A stretch of DNA of 64,000 bases from Mesodorylaimus sp. YZB2_4. Lineage: Eukaryota > Nematoda > Enoplea > Dorylaimida > Dorylaimidae. The DNA is taken from positions 620,001 through 684,000 of the forward strand of contig JASANH010001508.1 of the NCBI GenBank assembly GCA_030248295.1, written 5' to 3'. Shown piece by piece: positions 31,758-44,400 of this stretch. Under the pieces are notes generated by a model that was not told where the DNA came from, did no database searches, and saw only the letters and a program-made list of their open reading frames with translations. Every line of letters starts with the position of its first letter. Within the stretch, counting starts at the first letter, position 1. The position numbers and the translations under genes were made by a program.

Positions 31758-32884
31758 GCTCGACGACGACGATCGAGATGAGGAGAGTTGCAAGAGAGCT
31801 TCCGACCGACCACCTGACCCGACTGTTCCCAACACTCTTCTGACGATGAGGAGTCCAAGCCAGGTGCGCTGACTTTACACTGGCTCTTTACACTGGCTTA
31901 CGAAACACTGCGGGGGTCCAGCGTGCAATACAATCCAAGTGATCGCCTTTCCAGTCGCCTGCGATGTTGTGATCGTGTCGTGAATTGCTGACTGGACAAG
32001 CTGTATGCCGTCTGACAGAGACTCATACCAGCAGAATCACAGCTTTGAAATGGAGACAATTTCTAGAAGGATCAAAATGATGCGCAGAAACTTAATTTTA
32101 AAGTTTGAAGCTGGAAACCAGAAATTACGGGCTGGACTCAATCATGGGCAACCGAAAGTGCTACTCTTCAGCATAGCTGCTTACAAAGCAGTTAATATCA
32201 TAAAGTGCAGCCCTTGACAAGAAATGATAGGCACCCATGTAGACGGAAAGACATCAGCACCCACCAGTTAGTACCCCCCCCCCCCCCCGTTATGACCCAT
32301 CAGTTAGTACATCCGATTAAAAACGCTCTGAGATCACATCAAAGTGACTCCATCTGTGATTTGTTTCATTCTCAGGGGGAAGGGAATGGAGCCCTTCGGT
32401 TTTGGACTGAGCTCGGGATTAGCCCCGCCGCTCGCTGCCAAGCAACACGGTAGGCCAACGCCGAGCCGCTGCACCAATGCGGCCGCATGTCGCCCACACT
32501 ATTGTCCTTCGAAATTCTCCCACACAATCGATAATGCATGCATCGCGAAAGCCTTAGATACCGCCTATACATGCATGCATGTTGACATCTTGGTCACCCG
32601 GCGCAAAAGTTTGGTGATTACGCCAAGATAGCTAGCATCGAAAAGTTCTGGTTTCCCATCTTGGCTTTTAATGCAAATCAGCACAAAGGTTTCAAGGTTT
32701 GGGCTGCAATGACGTGCAATCGACCTGAGCATGCTTTCGACTGACAGCTGCGATGAGACTTGCCAGTTGTCAGCTAGAAAATTCCAGAGGGCTGGTCAGA
32801 TTTCCGCTGTCTCCTCCTCACAATCAGCGTCGTGCACTTGCTCCTTTCCGTTCAGACAATAAAAGTACGGCTACAGCCCCAAGT

Positions 32885-33085
32885 GGCCCAAGTGGAACAC
32901 CGACTTCCTCAGGCAACGGCGGGTGGGTTGTGGACCCGATCGGTTTTGGGCAGCAGAGACTGTCTACTCGCTCGGCTTCCGTCTCTCCACTCTGGGCACC
33001 TCGGCGGTACCGGGTGAGTCCCCCACGGCCTGGCGTGCAAGGTCAGCGAGGGTTTATGGCTCGCAAACCGACCATTGTCACCGGC
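32885..33085 (+). repeat. Dispersed repeat R3, copy 2
   Basis: Same blocks in the same order as 25860-26095 (ACACCGACTTCCTC ... GTCTCTCCACTC ... AGGTCAGCGAGGGTTTATGG). A C-run at 32274-32288 lies 600 bases before it. Confidence 0.6.
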
Positions 33086-33743
33086 AATTGAACCTGGGAC
33101 GAGCAAAGCAGTTCAAGTAACACGGAGAGGGGAATGCCAAGCTGCACCACCGCGGCCGCACCTCCTGTTTGGTGGTATCTCCCACTGCCACCTGTTTCTA
33201 CCACATTTTGGTGCCGTTTCTTGTCTGTCGCTTTGTCACTATACAAAATCAAATACAGCGAACGCATAGAACTTCGAACTGAAAGGAACCAAAATACAAA
33301 CGAAAGACAAGATAGACCAATAACTTAAAAAAGGGTGCACGAGCGATACACGCTCCAATGAGCTCGCCAAGGGTATTAGAGCAGGGAGTTGAAAAGACAC
33401 AGAAGACCTAGAAATAGGATAGGTACATCAGTACAAGCACTCGTATGCAACCAGGAATGTCTGCACACTAATCCAAATTACCATCAAAAGAAAGCAAATC
33501 ACAAAAGCATGGAAGGAACCGACCTGCCTGGCAAAAGAAACGCAAATATACGGATCTGATTAAGAACACTAGAATACGTGCAAGGGATGAAGGACAACAC
33601 CAAATCACAATCCTGATGACTATTCCATAAACACCATCTTGTAAATTAGGGCACTACTCCCATACCGCATTGTACACGTAACACGAGAAAGCTGACTCAG
33701 AGATACATCGGCCTAGGTCTGTACATAAGATACACGTACTGCG

Positions 33744-35504
33744 CTAATCCTTGGTACCGCTGCCCATAACTGGCAACGAGGAGGATGGCGGTGGACTCGT
33801 AATTGCAGTCAATTGCTCAAGCTGCCGAGGTAAACTCTGACACGCACCAGCATCCGTGTCACCACCCTCTCCAAACCCGGTTTCAGCGAAGGCGGCCAGC
33901 TGCTGCTGGTCGTAACTGGTCAATAAGGCTGAATCTACCGGCTCCAGACACGATGGACAGTTGAACGATCGCATCAGCCACTCGTCGATACAGTCCACAT
34001 GATACGTATGCATACATGGAAGAAACCGAACGCGATCGCCTTCCACAAAATCAGCCATACAGATGATGCACCTAAAAAGGAAGATCTCGAGTAGGAAAAC
34101 AGGCTCGAAAAATGGCCGCTACTTATGCTTACTCTGTATCACTCTTGTTTCCTTCAACGAAAATATCGATAGGCAAATGCTGAATTAGACCGATTCGTTG
34201 GGCTATTTTAATTTGTTCTTCTTCAGTCAGCTCGGATGCTTGACGGGATACCCCTGGTGACGGATGATAAATCGGAACCGGCGTGGTGCTAGCATCCGTG
34301 ACTGTGGCTGCTGAACGTTGCATGGTGGCAACCTAGAGCGGGAGAAAGAGTGATTAAGAGCAGATGAAGCCTAGACTAAGCCCAAATGGACATTGTGCAC
34401 CAAATACCATGGCAGCAGGTTCCAGGCTAAGCTGGAATAACCTGGGGTAATATACCGTACATGGCACCCAGTAACTTACTACCCTATATAGTGCCTACTT
34501 CAGTGAGCCCTTTGCAATTTTCTGAGTCAGACAGGCCCCCTAACCAAACTTATCGAGTGAAGTCCTTGGTTCCGACATAGGGAAACAGGGCTTGCCACAG
34601 GAAGGCTCAAACCATAGCGTGAAGTGTCCAAATGCGGAACACCTATGCCCCAAGTCCTTGTATCGTCACAAGAGGATGCTGGTTTTTCTATGCTAGCTGA
34701 CACTAAATCCCTGGGCGGCGAAAAAATCTACATTTTGCTTGAACCGTAGCTCAGGCTTAGAGCGACCGTATTTGTAAACCTACGAGTCGATTCCGCTTTA
34801 GGCTCATTTCGGGTCTGATTAGGAACACGCACAAGATTTAGTGGGATCTTACGATTAGTGGGTTTAGTGGAAAATTTTCACAGTCCTGAATCAAAACTGT
34901 ATCACTGATGTTTGTTGAATGACGACGACTTTTTTGCAAAATTTGAGCTAATTTTCTATTGTGATTATGTGACACTGTTACTGCGCTAACCGAAAACGTC
35001 TTGTCCAAAACAGTGAGACATCGGATTAGACGGTAAAATCAAGGTCTCCCAGATTAGTTCTAAGCCCCCCAGAAAAGGTACTGCTCTGTAGTGTAGCACT
35101 CACGAGGACGAGGAGACAGGGAATTCGAAGATCCGCTGGACATCACACGGAGTTGTAGGTAGTCCCTTTCATTATCAGACAAAGTTCTATGACTATACTG
35201 TAAGCCATATCTTACAGTACAGTACCTCGTAAGGGGGTGGTAGAACAATTCGTTGATGAAGCGCACCATCACTAGAACGCCGTTGCCGAGTTTCCCCGTC
35301 ACCTTGGCTATTCCGTTGTCGCCGGGATGACCTTGAAGGCCTGGCACCGATGTTAGTCTCGCTGTTTCGACTTCGGCTGCGATGCGATTCGTGTCCTGTT
35401 CCAGACGAAGCCGCCGATGACCGACCGACCACACTAACAGATTCGTTGTCACTATGCAGTAGATCTACATCGTCCGTCTCTGATGCTTGAAGGCAGTTTC
35501 CCAT
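33744..35504 (-). CDS. RNF11: RING finger protein 11 (RNF11) ortholog
   Basis: Three exons, 35504-35226, 34332-34133 and 34071-33744, in phase; 268 residues. It starts MGNCL, an N-myristoylation and palmitoylation signal as in RNF11. A Ser/Arg-rich linker of about 75 residues follows, then the PPPYE PY motif (about 89-93) that binds WW domains of NEDD4-type ligases. Next is LTEEEQIKIAQRIGLIQHLP, nearly invariant in RNF11, and then the RING-H2 domain (CIIC...CMHTYHVDCIDEWL...CPSC, about 160-202). RNF11 acts on endosomes as an adaptor for HECT ligases and in TNF and TGF-beta signalling control. The protein is longer than the 154-residue human form, because of the Ser/Arg linker and a 65-residue Gln/Ser/Pro-containing tail after the RING. 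It is transcribed away from the SMYD gene at 36032. Confidence 0.93.
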
Positions 35505-36031
35505 TTCGAAATGCGGAATCTCGCTTATCAATCCCTTGGCGTAGAATAAAGTGAATAATCCAATATTCGAATACCACGCTTTCTCGAATTTACGTCGAGA
35601 AAGCAACGCACGAAAAGAAAAAAACTAAATTAAGCGAACCGAGCCATGTGGATCAAGAAAGGCAACATCAGCTGATTTATTCTATTTCTTTTTGTCATAA
35701 ACGGTTGAAGGGGATGTGCGCGAGGAAGGGCGGGAATATGAATTTAGATAGTAGGCTTTGTCGACTAGACACAGTGGAGCCCTTTCATGAAAAATAAGAC
35801 CATCATACGCCGAACATTGCTTTTTGTGGTCTCCGTATGCGCTATTGTGGTGTTGGCATACAAAACCCTGTGAAATCGTGTTTACTGGTGGGGTGTGCCA
35901 TCCTACCTTGCCTAACCTGAAGGTGTAAAGCCGCGTGTTCAGCATAGCAATATGCACTGCACTCCCTACTGTGCATTGCTAGGCTCAGGTGTGTATCAGT
36001 GCCGAGCAGTCTGTTCTACTTGTTCGCCAAC
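35505..36031. promoter_or_regulatory. Short head-to-head intergenic region between RNF11 and the SMYD gene
   Basis: About 530 bases separate the two divergent start codons, so both promoters must lie here unless there are untranslated upstream exons. No TATA box or other clear element is visible. Confidence 0.4.
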
Positions 36032-37728
36032 ATGGCCACGTACTTCTTCAGCGAAATGCCCTACGCGATCGTGCTCAATGCCCAGTACCTGAGTTCGCAT
36101 TGCTCGAACTGTTTCGCCAGCACAGACTCGATGAGGTACTGCGCGGAGAAATGCGGGCAAGTAGTCTACTGTTCGGATTCTTGCATGGAAACCGATGGGC
36201 CGTGGCACGAGAACGAATGTTTGGCCTACCGGAGTGGACACCGTCGTTCCAACAATCACTACAGCGATGTGCATGTGCGATTGGTGGGACGAATCTTGAC
36301 GCGTCAGAGGAAAGACAACGGCATAGCCGTCTTGGCTGCTGACTTTCCTCGCCATTTGGCCAAGGTGAGTGGTGTGGAAAAGAGTTATTTACAGTGCGTA
36401 TCCTAGTTTGCGCTCTAGCCCATGTTTTCCTGCAGGATCGCCGTTTCAGCGATCTGATCGCTCACGATCGAAACATGAAAAAGACCTACCAATATCACGT
36501 GACCATTGATGATTTGTTCAGGTGCTTCGTTCGCTTTTTCGGCCAAACTCCTTTGAGCGATGTGAAATGGTCAGAAGTGGCCCATTTGTTCAACGTGGCC
36601 AAAATCAATGGGTTCTCGGTAACGTGCGCGCTATCGGCCGACCCGCGATCACTGGCCGATCTGGGCGAGGGTGTCTACCTGAATGCATCTCGCTTCAACC
36701 ATTCGTGCAAGCCGAGTATGCTCTTCGCTTTCGTCGGAGCTCGTTTGGTCGTCAGACTGATCGAAGAGAAAAAGGTGGAAGATGGAGATGCTGCGACTGC
36801 TCAAGAATCAAGCAAAGGTGTTCCAAAGATGTCGAAGAAAGAGTTCCGAGATCTAACCTTCAACTATGGCTTCGGTTCGATTTGGAATCACGCTTCGGGA
36901 CTTTCACTGACGTCGCAAAGGCTTCGCTCTCTCGAAAATCGCTACTTCTTCCGATGTCGTTGCCAATTGTGCCGCGACAAGAACTTGAGCAAAATCCAAG
37001 CGGACGCATCGGACGTGGAATGTTCGTCGTGTCATCAACCGTTCGTGTGGAGGCGAAAAACTGGCGGCAAGATGTCGCTGAAGAGACTGTGCAAATGTCG
37101 AATTCGAGAGGGTGGTCTGGAAAAGTGGCTTCACAATGCCGTCATTCAATCTGAGGTTCAGTGGCTGAACAACGATGTGAGTTTTAGCTCAGTTTTTGTG
37201 CCTCGAACCTACTGTATTTACGTTTTTTCATAGTGGGACAAGAACATGAAGCAAGTCTGCTCATCGAAGGACGTGTCAAACTCGCTGTCCATCTTGCAGA
37301 AGATTGTTTCGGTGGCTGAAAAATACTGGCATCCGAGCCATAACCTTCGCTTTGGTCAGACGAACGAGAAGCTGATGTACGCGTGGAATTGGAAGATCAA
37401 AGAGCTGAAAAAGACTGGGATGCAATTCGATGAGGAATTGAATTGCCTGATCAAGGCTGGCGAAACAATGCTCCAATCATACTTACGCTACGCCATGCCT
37501 TATGATCTGACAATGGCCATCCTGGAACAGCGTCTGGCGCTCAAATATTTGAGCCAAAAGAACGAGTGCGAGACGAAATGGGAGCGCGCTGCTGACCTGT
37601 GCAAAATGGCTGCTCAGGTCTGGAAATTTGCTGGAGAGACCGACAGCGAAACGTTTTTGCTGAATTTGGCTGACTCGATTGAGAAAAAGACGCTGGATTT
37701 GTGTGAAGCTCAATGCACCGACGAATGA
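36032..37728 (+). CDS. SMYD-like protein (split SET domain with MYND zinc finger)
   Basis: Exons 36032-36364, 36436-37176 and 37234-37728, all joining in phase 0; 522 residues from the ATG at 36032. The N-terminal part has SEMPYAIVL followed by a MYND finger (CSNC...CAEKCG...YCSDSC...WHENEC, about residues 17-60). The C-terminal part of SET has NASRFNHSCKPS (the NHSC cofactor-binding motif) and FNYGF near 36860. A post-SET cysteine cluster (RCRCQLC...CSSC) and a helical C-terminal domain follow. SMYD proteins methylate lysines of histones and other proteins. The N-terminal SET strand (G-x-G-L) is not present after this ATG. The frame is open a little further upstream from 35999 without another ATG, so a first coding exon may be missing from this model. 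Which SMYD subgroup it belongs to is not decided. Confidence 0.85.
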
Positions 37729-37906
37729 TCGTGTGACCTTGTGTACATGCATTCTGCGATCGATGAAGATGCTGTGAGCAAGAAATTCAAAATGAAACGG
37801 TGTATAGTTCAGTAGGACAGGAACAAAAAATATAGCACGTTGGGGTGCAACAAACATGATATCCAGTTAATGCATAGATAAGAAGAATGATCAGATTGCA
37901 CCTCGC

Positions 37907-40745
37907 CTAATTAATGACCACGGACGTGACCATTTGATCAACACCACACACTCCTTCACCTCGATACAATCGGAAGTATCCAGATTCGCCCCACCATTTT
38001 CCCCAACTGTTCTTGATAAGCCAGTACGGCTTGTCGCCTTGTTCCCCGTAACCAACGATTGTAACCCCGTGATTGATGGACTTGGGACTGCACAAGAACT
38101 TCCACGGGTGGGCAATGCCTCCGAAGTAGAACATCAGGGGATTCGCATTGATGCCGATGGCCAATGGTCCATTCTTGTACAAATACTGCGCCATCTGCTT
38201 CTCGTCTTGAGGTAGAGCCAGTGATGAATTGATGTACACCTTCTCCATGGTTCGGTTGTTGTGGCACTGCTTTTTGCTACCCTTATAAGGGTAATCCCCC
38301 TCGGTTTCCAGACCCCCCATTCGAATTATCTCCTTGTATGCATTGGACGGTAGACCTCCGTTGCAGCCTTCGTCCAACGCGTCGCAATCTACCAGCTGCT
38401 GTTCGGAGAGGGAGACCAGATTGCCCGTCTTTATGGCCCATACGCCCTCGATATTACCCGTAGTGCAGAAGGCCCAGCAAGAACCGCACGTGCCTAGCGA
38501 GAGAAAGGAAAATGTAGCTGGGTTTGGTGCGAGCCTAACCAATGTCATAATACCTTGGTTCTTAACAGGGGTCACTACGTTCTTTTGTCTCCAGTCCCAT
38601 TTTTCTGGAATGGGTTCCAAGGGCAAAGGGGAAATGCGAGGCGGATATCCCGTGTCTTTCCATTCGGGTGACAAATAGCTCTTGGTAAACTCGTCTGGAG
38701 TCATGTCGGCGAAGATCGTAGCACCATATTTGGCTGTGCCTGAAAAAGAGCACAGTAAGGTCCAATCACAGAATGGCCTGATCTACAGATGACCCCACTT
38801 TGATGTCCTGTGCTCAAGCCCTCTGTTGCTCCATGCTCAGGCTATCTTAGATAGTTGCCTGCCAATACATACCAGCTTCATTGTCCTGCAGCATTTTGGC
38901 CGTTTTCATATTGACCTTAAAAATCTGATAACGCTGCTTGATTTCGGCATCATTTGCGTAAGTTTTGTTATAGTCATCCATAAACTTGCGGAACCTTGGC
39001 CACATCAAGATATCTTCTTCGACATCCTTCGGGTTCTGGGTTGACGGGGGAGAGAGATGCAAGGACTCTTGCTGCCTATAAACGTAAAGCCGGCTCAGGT
39101 CTAGGGTTTCTAAACCGTATCTCCAACCAGACTGGTCGCTTATCACTCTTGTTGTAAGCTAACAGCCTAATGTGAGGGGTTTCTTGCTTTGTGGGTTTCT
39201 GGTCCGTTCGTTGTGGTCAACTGCGATCTTCAGACCATGATGTACTTTAAGGGTATGCTGTATGTGTCTACTCGTATTGTGCTTACGTATTTGATAGTCA
39301 AATTAGGACAAATTAGGGTTCGCATGATCATGCTCTACTTATTGTTACGACCACGATACCCATAAGATTGCCTCAATGGAAGAGAAATCTGATCCACCTT
39401 TGTTGCTGATCTACTCGGTGTACCCACACACAGGCTCTTGGTGGCAGTTAGTGTGTTTGAAACTATCATAGCATAGGTTAGCGACAATATAGAAATTTCC
39501 CCATGCAATAGTCGCTATCAGGTTTCATCACGAAAAATAGGTTTTTTGAGGGTGCCAATTATTTAGGCTAAGCATTACGATAGCCTTGAAAATACTGCTT
39601 TTCATTCGCCCTGTTCTTCTCGCCTGCTATTATTCGATCATATTATGCCCAAGACTGTACAAAGGAGTAGAACTGTATCTATGTATGCGAGATCAGTACA
39701 CTCTGCCACGATTTCTAGCAAAGATGTCTTAAAGTCCACAGAAATACTGAGACTGATCACCCATGGCATCGTCTGTGTCTCCCCTATCCGCTTCCTTGTA
39801 CATCCATGCAATATAGTTTGAGTGACTGACAATACGAGAAGCATCATCTTTTGCATTTACTGTACTCACTAACATTAAGTGATGATTTACTTTATCTGCA
39901 GACTTTCAGGAAATGCCCACGCAACCTTCAACTGAAATTAGCACATGTTTTGTCCACAATGACTTACGAGTCTGACGAAAGGGCAGTTTCGCGGGTGACG
40001 GCTGAACATTTGAAGTCAGCCAGAGTGGTACTGTTCAGCCACACTTTCTCCAACACTTTTGCAGTGCACACTTGAAACCGTGCATCGTTGTCCTTTGATA
40101 AAGGACATTGATCCAAAGTTGGGTGACGAGTCTGGCTTTCCTGTTGTAAGAAGAAAGAATTTAGGTGCCACAAAAAGTGCTCAGTAGCACATAGCCAGTG
40201 TTGGGCACTTTCGCAACCTGGCTTTGTGCTCACTGATTGATCACGTGGTAAGATACGACCCCTGCCAACAAAGGAACGATTTAGGAGTTCCACATTTGGT
40301 ATAGGCACCTGAACCAAGTTTTTGGCGGCATAGGTGCGGGAATCGGTGGTATTAGAAATACACGATTCTGACCAATGTTTCTCGTGACAGTAACCTCCAA
40401 CAAATCCTTGGCCACGCTTACCCCCATATTTCGGCAAGTGCTCTGGCCGCTGTAAAAGGTGATATGATACAGTACACCAGCCACAATCTGTCTGTAGGCA
40501 CGTTGTATTTTGATCACACTATGGCGATATAAACTGTTGGATCTATCGTTGATTTGTGTCATCGCAAAGCGAGTCAATTTATCAATGTGGCCTCGAGCGG
40601 GATCATTCTCGAGGTCCACTGGGATCAGGCTGCCAAGTATTTGTGGTTGCCGAGTCGACAGATCGATCGGCCGCTGTCCACCAGCTCCCTGGACGCACGA
40701 AACTATTGCCAAAATGACCAAACCCACAACCGCACGGGATTCCAT
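37907..40745 (-). CDS. CTSF: Cathepsin F precursor with N-terminal cystatin domain
   Basis: Five exons, 40745-40422, 40140-39968, 39075-38873, 38739-38554 and 38493-37907, join in phase; 490 residues, close to the 484 of human cathepsin F. A signal peptide (MESRAVVGLVILAIVSC) leads into a cystatin domain with the QIVAG motif and paired cysteines. An I29 inhibitory propeptide (FRKFMDDYNKTYAN...RYQIFKVNM) follows, then a papain-fold peptidase. The catalytic Cys is in NQGTCGSCWAF (about residue 300), His in INHGVTIVGYG and Asn in IKNSWGKWWGESGY. It is a lysosomal or secreted cysteine endopeptidase, kept inactive by the propeptide. The 38494-38553 intron happens to be open in frame, so a naive translation reads through it and splits the QG|TCG active-site motif. 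The exon 2/3 junction uses acceptor TTTATAG at 39076, chosen because only it keeps phase. Confidence 0.92.
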
Positions 40746-41422
40746 ATTTCTAAAATGAAAATACTGTACTACGTCAAAGAGCAATGGATGGCTCAAGCCT
40801 TCGTGTAGGCTCACCGCATTACCTACTGGCTTCCCAGAATAGTTAGTTGCTCCTGCCGAGACGTCTATTCGAAAACACGATCCAGTCATCGGCTCCGAGC
40901 CAGCTAGAGGTGTCAGGTGACGGGCACGAGTTCACGGGCTTGTTCCATCCTATCAACTTTTAAAAGCATCTGTCTAGGCTGCCTAGAAGGTTTTAGACAG
41001 CAGCGTCTCTGTCACAAGAAAAAATGGCGGCTCCGAAGAGCATAGTTAAAACCATTTATTTGAACCAGTCTCACAGGAAAATCAACGACGCAAGCGCATT
41101 TATTGCAAATAACAAGCAAGAATGTTGCCCTTGGTGAAGCACGATTATGTACACATACGGGATATACAAGGTAGAAAGGCATCAAAATATAAAAGAAACA
41201 AAGTCCACGAATTTTGTTCAATTGAAAACGTGGTGTCCAGCACAAAGGAAGTACAAGATTGATGCCCTACTCGTCCAGTATAACCATCTAGCGGACTGTG
41301 ACCAAGCAGCTAAGGGGCGCACACGATCAACGAGATCATTCAATAAGTTACAGTCAACAAGTGCACAAGTTTCGTTATTTACACGCGCTATCAGAAGCTA
41401 TGATTGTCTTTGCATTGATGCA

Positions 41423-44400
41423 CTAGACGTACCACTCCTTGACATCTTTCTTCTTGCCCGTCCTGGAAAATCCGTTCACTTGTGTCACTCGAGTGCTTAT
41501 GAAACTTCTACTTTGAGCCATTTCTGGCGCCTGAGCAGTCTGGTCAGGCCCGGCCCCACCACCCGATGTGGCTATGAGATTAGTATACTGCTTCGTCTCG
41601 TCCACTGTCGAGTATGACTCGCCGCTGGAAGATTTGTGTCGACACTTAAATACCAAGAAGACAACCAGGATCAACATGAGTATCAGCCCGATGGCCACGC
41701 ATGAAATCACAACCGTTTTCGGAAAGCTACTTTTCTCCTCTTCGGCTTGCGCTTTGGGTGGAGGGGCCTGAGTGATGAGCGGTGGGGCCTCGACAGTGGG
41801 CCGAGGAGGCTGGGGGATGATCCCGTGCGAAATGGCTGGTTTGTTAGGTTTAGTAAGAGGCACTGCGGGTGCCCCAGTCACTAAAACGGGTGCGGGTGTG
41901 CGAGCTGGAGGCGAAGGCCGTAGTCTCGGCGTGGTCATCGGCCGATGAGGTCTCGAGGTGGACATATGAGGGGGCAACAGGATCTCCACCGAGTCGTCCT
42001 CCATCTCATCATAGTCGCATTCGCCATTGGGTCCACGACGACATGGGATAGTTTCGGCATCGGTTGGCGAGGCAGGCGTGGATCTCCTGTTGCTCTCAAC
42101 AGGTCTGACGCTTTTAGCTGAAGTTGATGACGCAGACGACTTTCTTGTGCTGGCACTCGATGGTATGGTCTTTGGCACTGGTGTCACGACTGGCGCTGCT
42201 CTCGTAAACACCGGCGAAATCAGGTCTGAAAAGGAAGCCCCGAAACTTAGTAATCATTAGAGACAGACCTAGGTCGAGCAGACACTTTTACCTGTCGGAC
42301 TGGGTGGCTCAATCGTGCAGCCATCGTCATTCGAGCCATCACCAGCACATCTTCCCGAGCCGCCTTCTTCATCGACGTCACCCGACATGAGCAAGTCATC
42401 TGGCGATGGTGACGGTTCGACCGAGCTCTGGGAGAGAAAGCATATTTATCGATAATATCCTATGCGAATTAGGGCATTACTTACCGACATCATCATTCGA
42501 TCCCTTAACACATCGCGTTCATGTTGGACGTAGTTGGGAGGGACATTCCAGGTGGTCAGGGCGTCATGATCTTTCCTGCCGTTGCTGGCTGGTCTCTGAC
42601 TTAGCTGGCTGGCGTACATGACCACGTCGCCATCGATTGTGATACGCGGATCGCGAGTAGCTGCCAATTCCAATGGCATGAGCATGTTGAAGTACAGCCC
42701 GCTGATCACTCCTTGAAACGGCTTTTCCACCTTGCTCCTCAAACTTCGCCTCTTTCCGTGTCTCGATTTGATAGGCCCATAACCTGACGGCGAGCGATGA
42801 TGCTCGAAGTAGGTTGGATTGTGACGACCACCAATTTGCAATTGGTATTGGCTATTGAAAACCTCCAATTCAGGGGCTGCAACGAAAAGTAGATAGAACT
42901 GTGTACAGTGAGGCCACAAATGCTTACCTCTGTGATAAAACTTGGACTGCATTGGAAAAGAATCCAGTTGAAAAGTCGAGTTGGGCCCAGTTCGAGTGAA
43001 CCTTAGGATATGATATTGATCGTCGTTGATTTTGTGCGTCAAGTCTCCAACTCTGTGAGCTCCTGATCCAACATCGTAAACCACTGCTGCACAACCGTCG
43101 ACCTAAAGGACAACGTGAAAAAGCGTCAGCTCGGGTAAGCCAGTAAAGACACCCTGTTTCGAAGCGCAGGCCACCCACCATTTCAAGAAACAAGTAATCT
43201 TCCGACGTTTGACTATCGACTCGGAAAATGATCGCTTCCGTTGTCTGATTGGTCTTGAGGCCGACCACCAGCTTATCACTGCTCCTGCTCGAAACCTCAG
43301 TTCCACTGTACTCGAACTTGATGAGGCCAGGCCCAGGTCCAAACTTGTATGAAATACTTTCTGAAAACAGGAAGCGCATGACTAATTACTATAGTGGACC
43401 TCTACTCGGGCTGACCTTCATCACACTTCGGTCCACCGTAGGTGGTCAGCGAGCAATCACAACGAATAGTGTTCGGTTGCTGAATGCATATCCCACCATT
43501 GGCGCAACTGTCCGTTTGACATAATGCAGAGGGTTCTGAAAAACGAGACCTTTCATAGCCAGAAACAAGAAAATAAATGCGAACTTACCTTGGCATCCAT
43601 TTCTAGCATCTACACGCGTCACAGCGTCATTGAGCAAATGTTTACGAGCACCGTTAATTTCCAACGAAGCAATACACCCCTTGAAACCATGTCGGGCAGA
43701 AACAGCAGACAACATTCTCCGGTACGATGTGGAATCGGCACCACCGAAGAACAAATTCCCGTCGAGGTTCAGCTCGTGAGTTGGCCCATCGTTTCGCAGT
43801 GTGGCCGATGTGTTGTCCACAGTCAACGTATGGTTACGACCACTGGTCTTCAGCACTTGAACTGAGTGCCACTTGAAGTCGTTGAGGTTGCCCGTACGAT
43901 GCGGTTGAATGAACTGAAGCGAAGGGGCTGTTAGGCGTAGCAGGGATAAGACGGGGGCTTGTAATCTCATCATCAGGAGTAATCATGTTTAATCCCACGA
44001 TGTGTAGGAGGGTCTCACTCAGGACCAACATCGTCATACTACTGTAGTGCGTCAGCAGGGAAAATGCTAATTCGCGAGTGCATTTGGTGTCTGCCCAGAA
44101 CACTCTTTTTGACATTGACGTCAGTAACATAGAAGCAATTTGCAAGTACGGGTACGACAAGGACCCTGTTAGATATTATCCCGTTACCTGCTTTCATTGT
44201 GCTTATCACAGGTGTCAATACTGCAAACCCTACATTTTCTGCTCCAGCCGCTAATGAAGCCGAACGTCGTTCCTTGCTCGCAAGTGGCCGTCGTAGTTTT
44301 CTCCTCAATCGCACAAGCCTGCTATCATGGCCGCAAATGACCAAATAGTACAAGGCAGATAAGTAAAGACAGAAGTACAAATTTTGAGTGTTCATGATTG

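Noticed and set aside
38494..38553. In-frame 20-codon insertion in the cathepsin active-site region
   Set aside because: It begins GT, ends AG and splits the invariant QG|TCGSCW motif; it is an intron that happens to lack stops.
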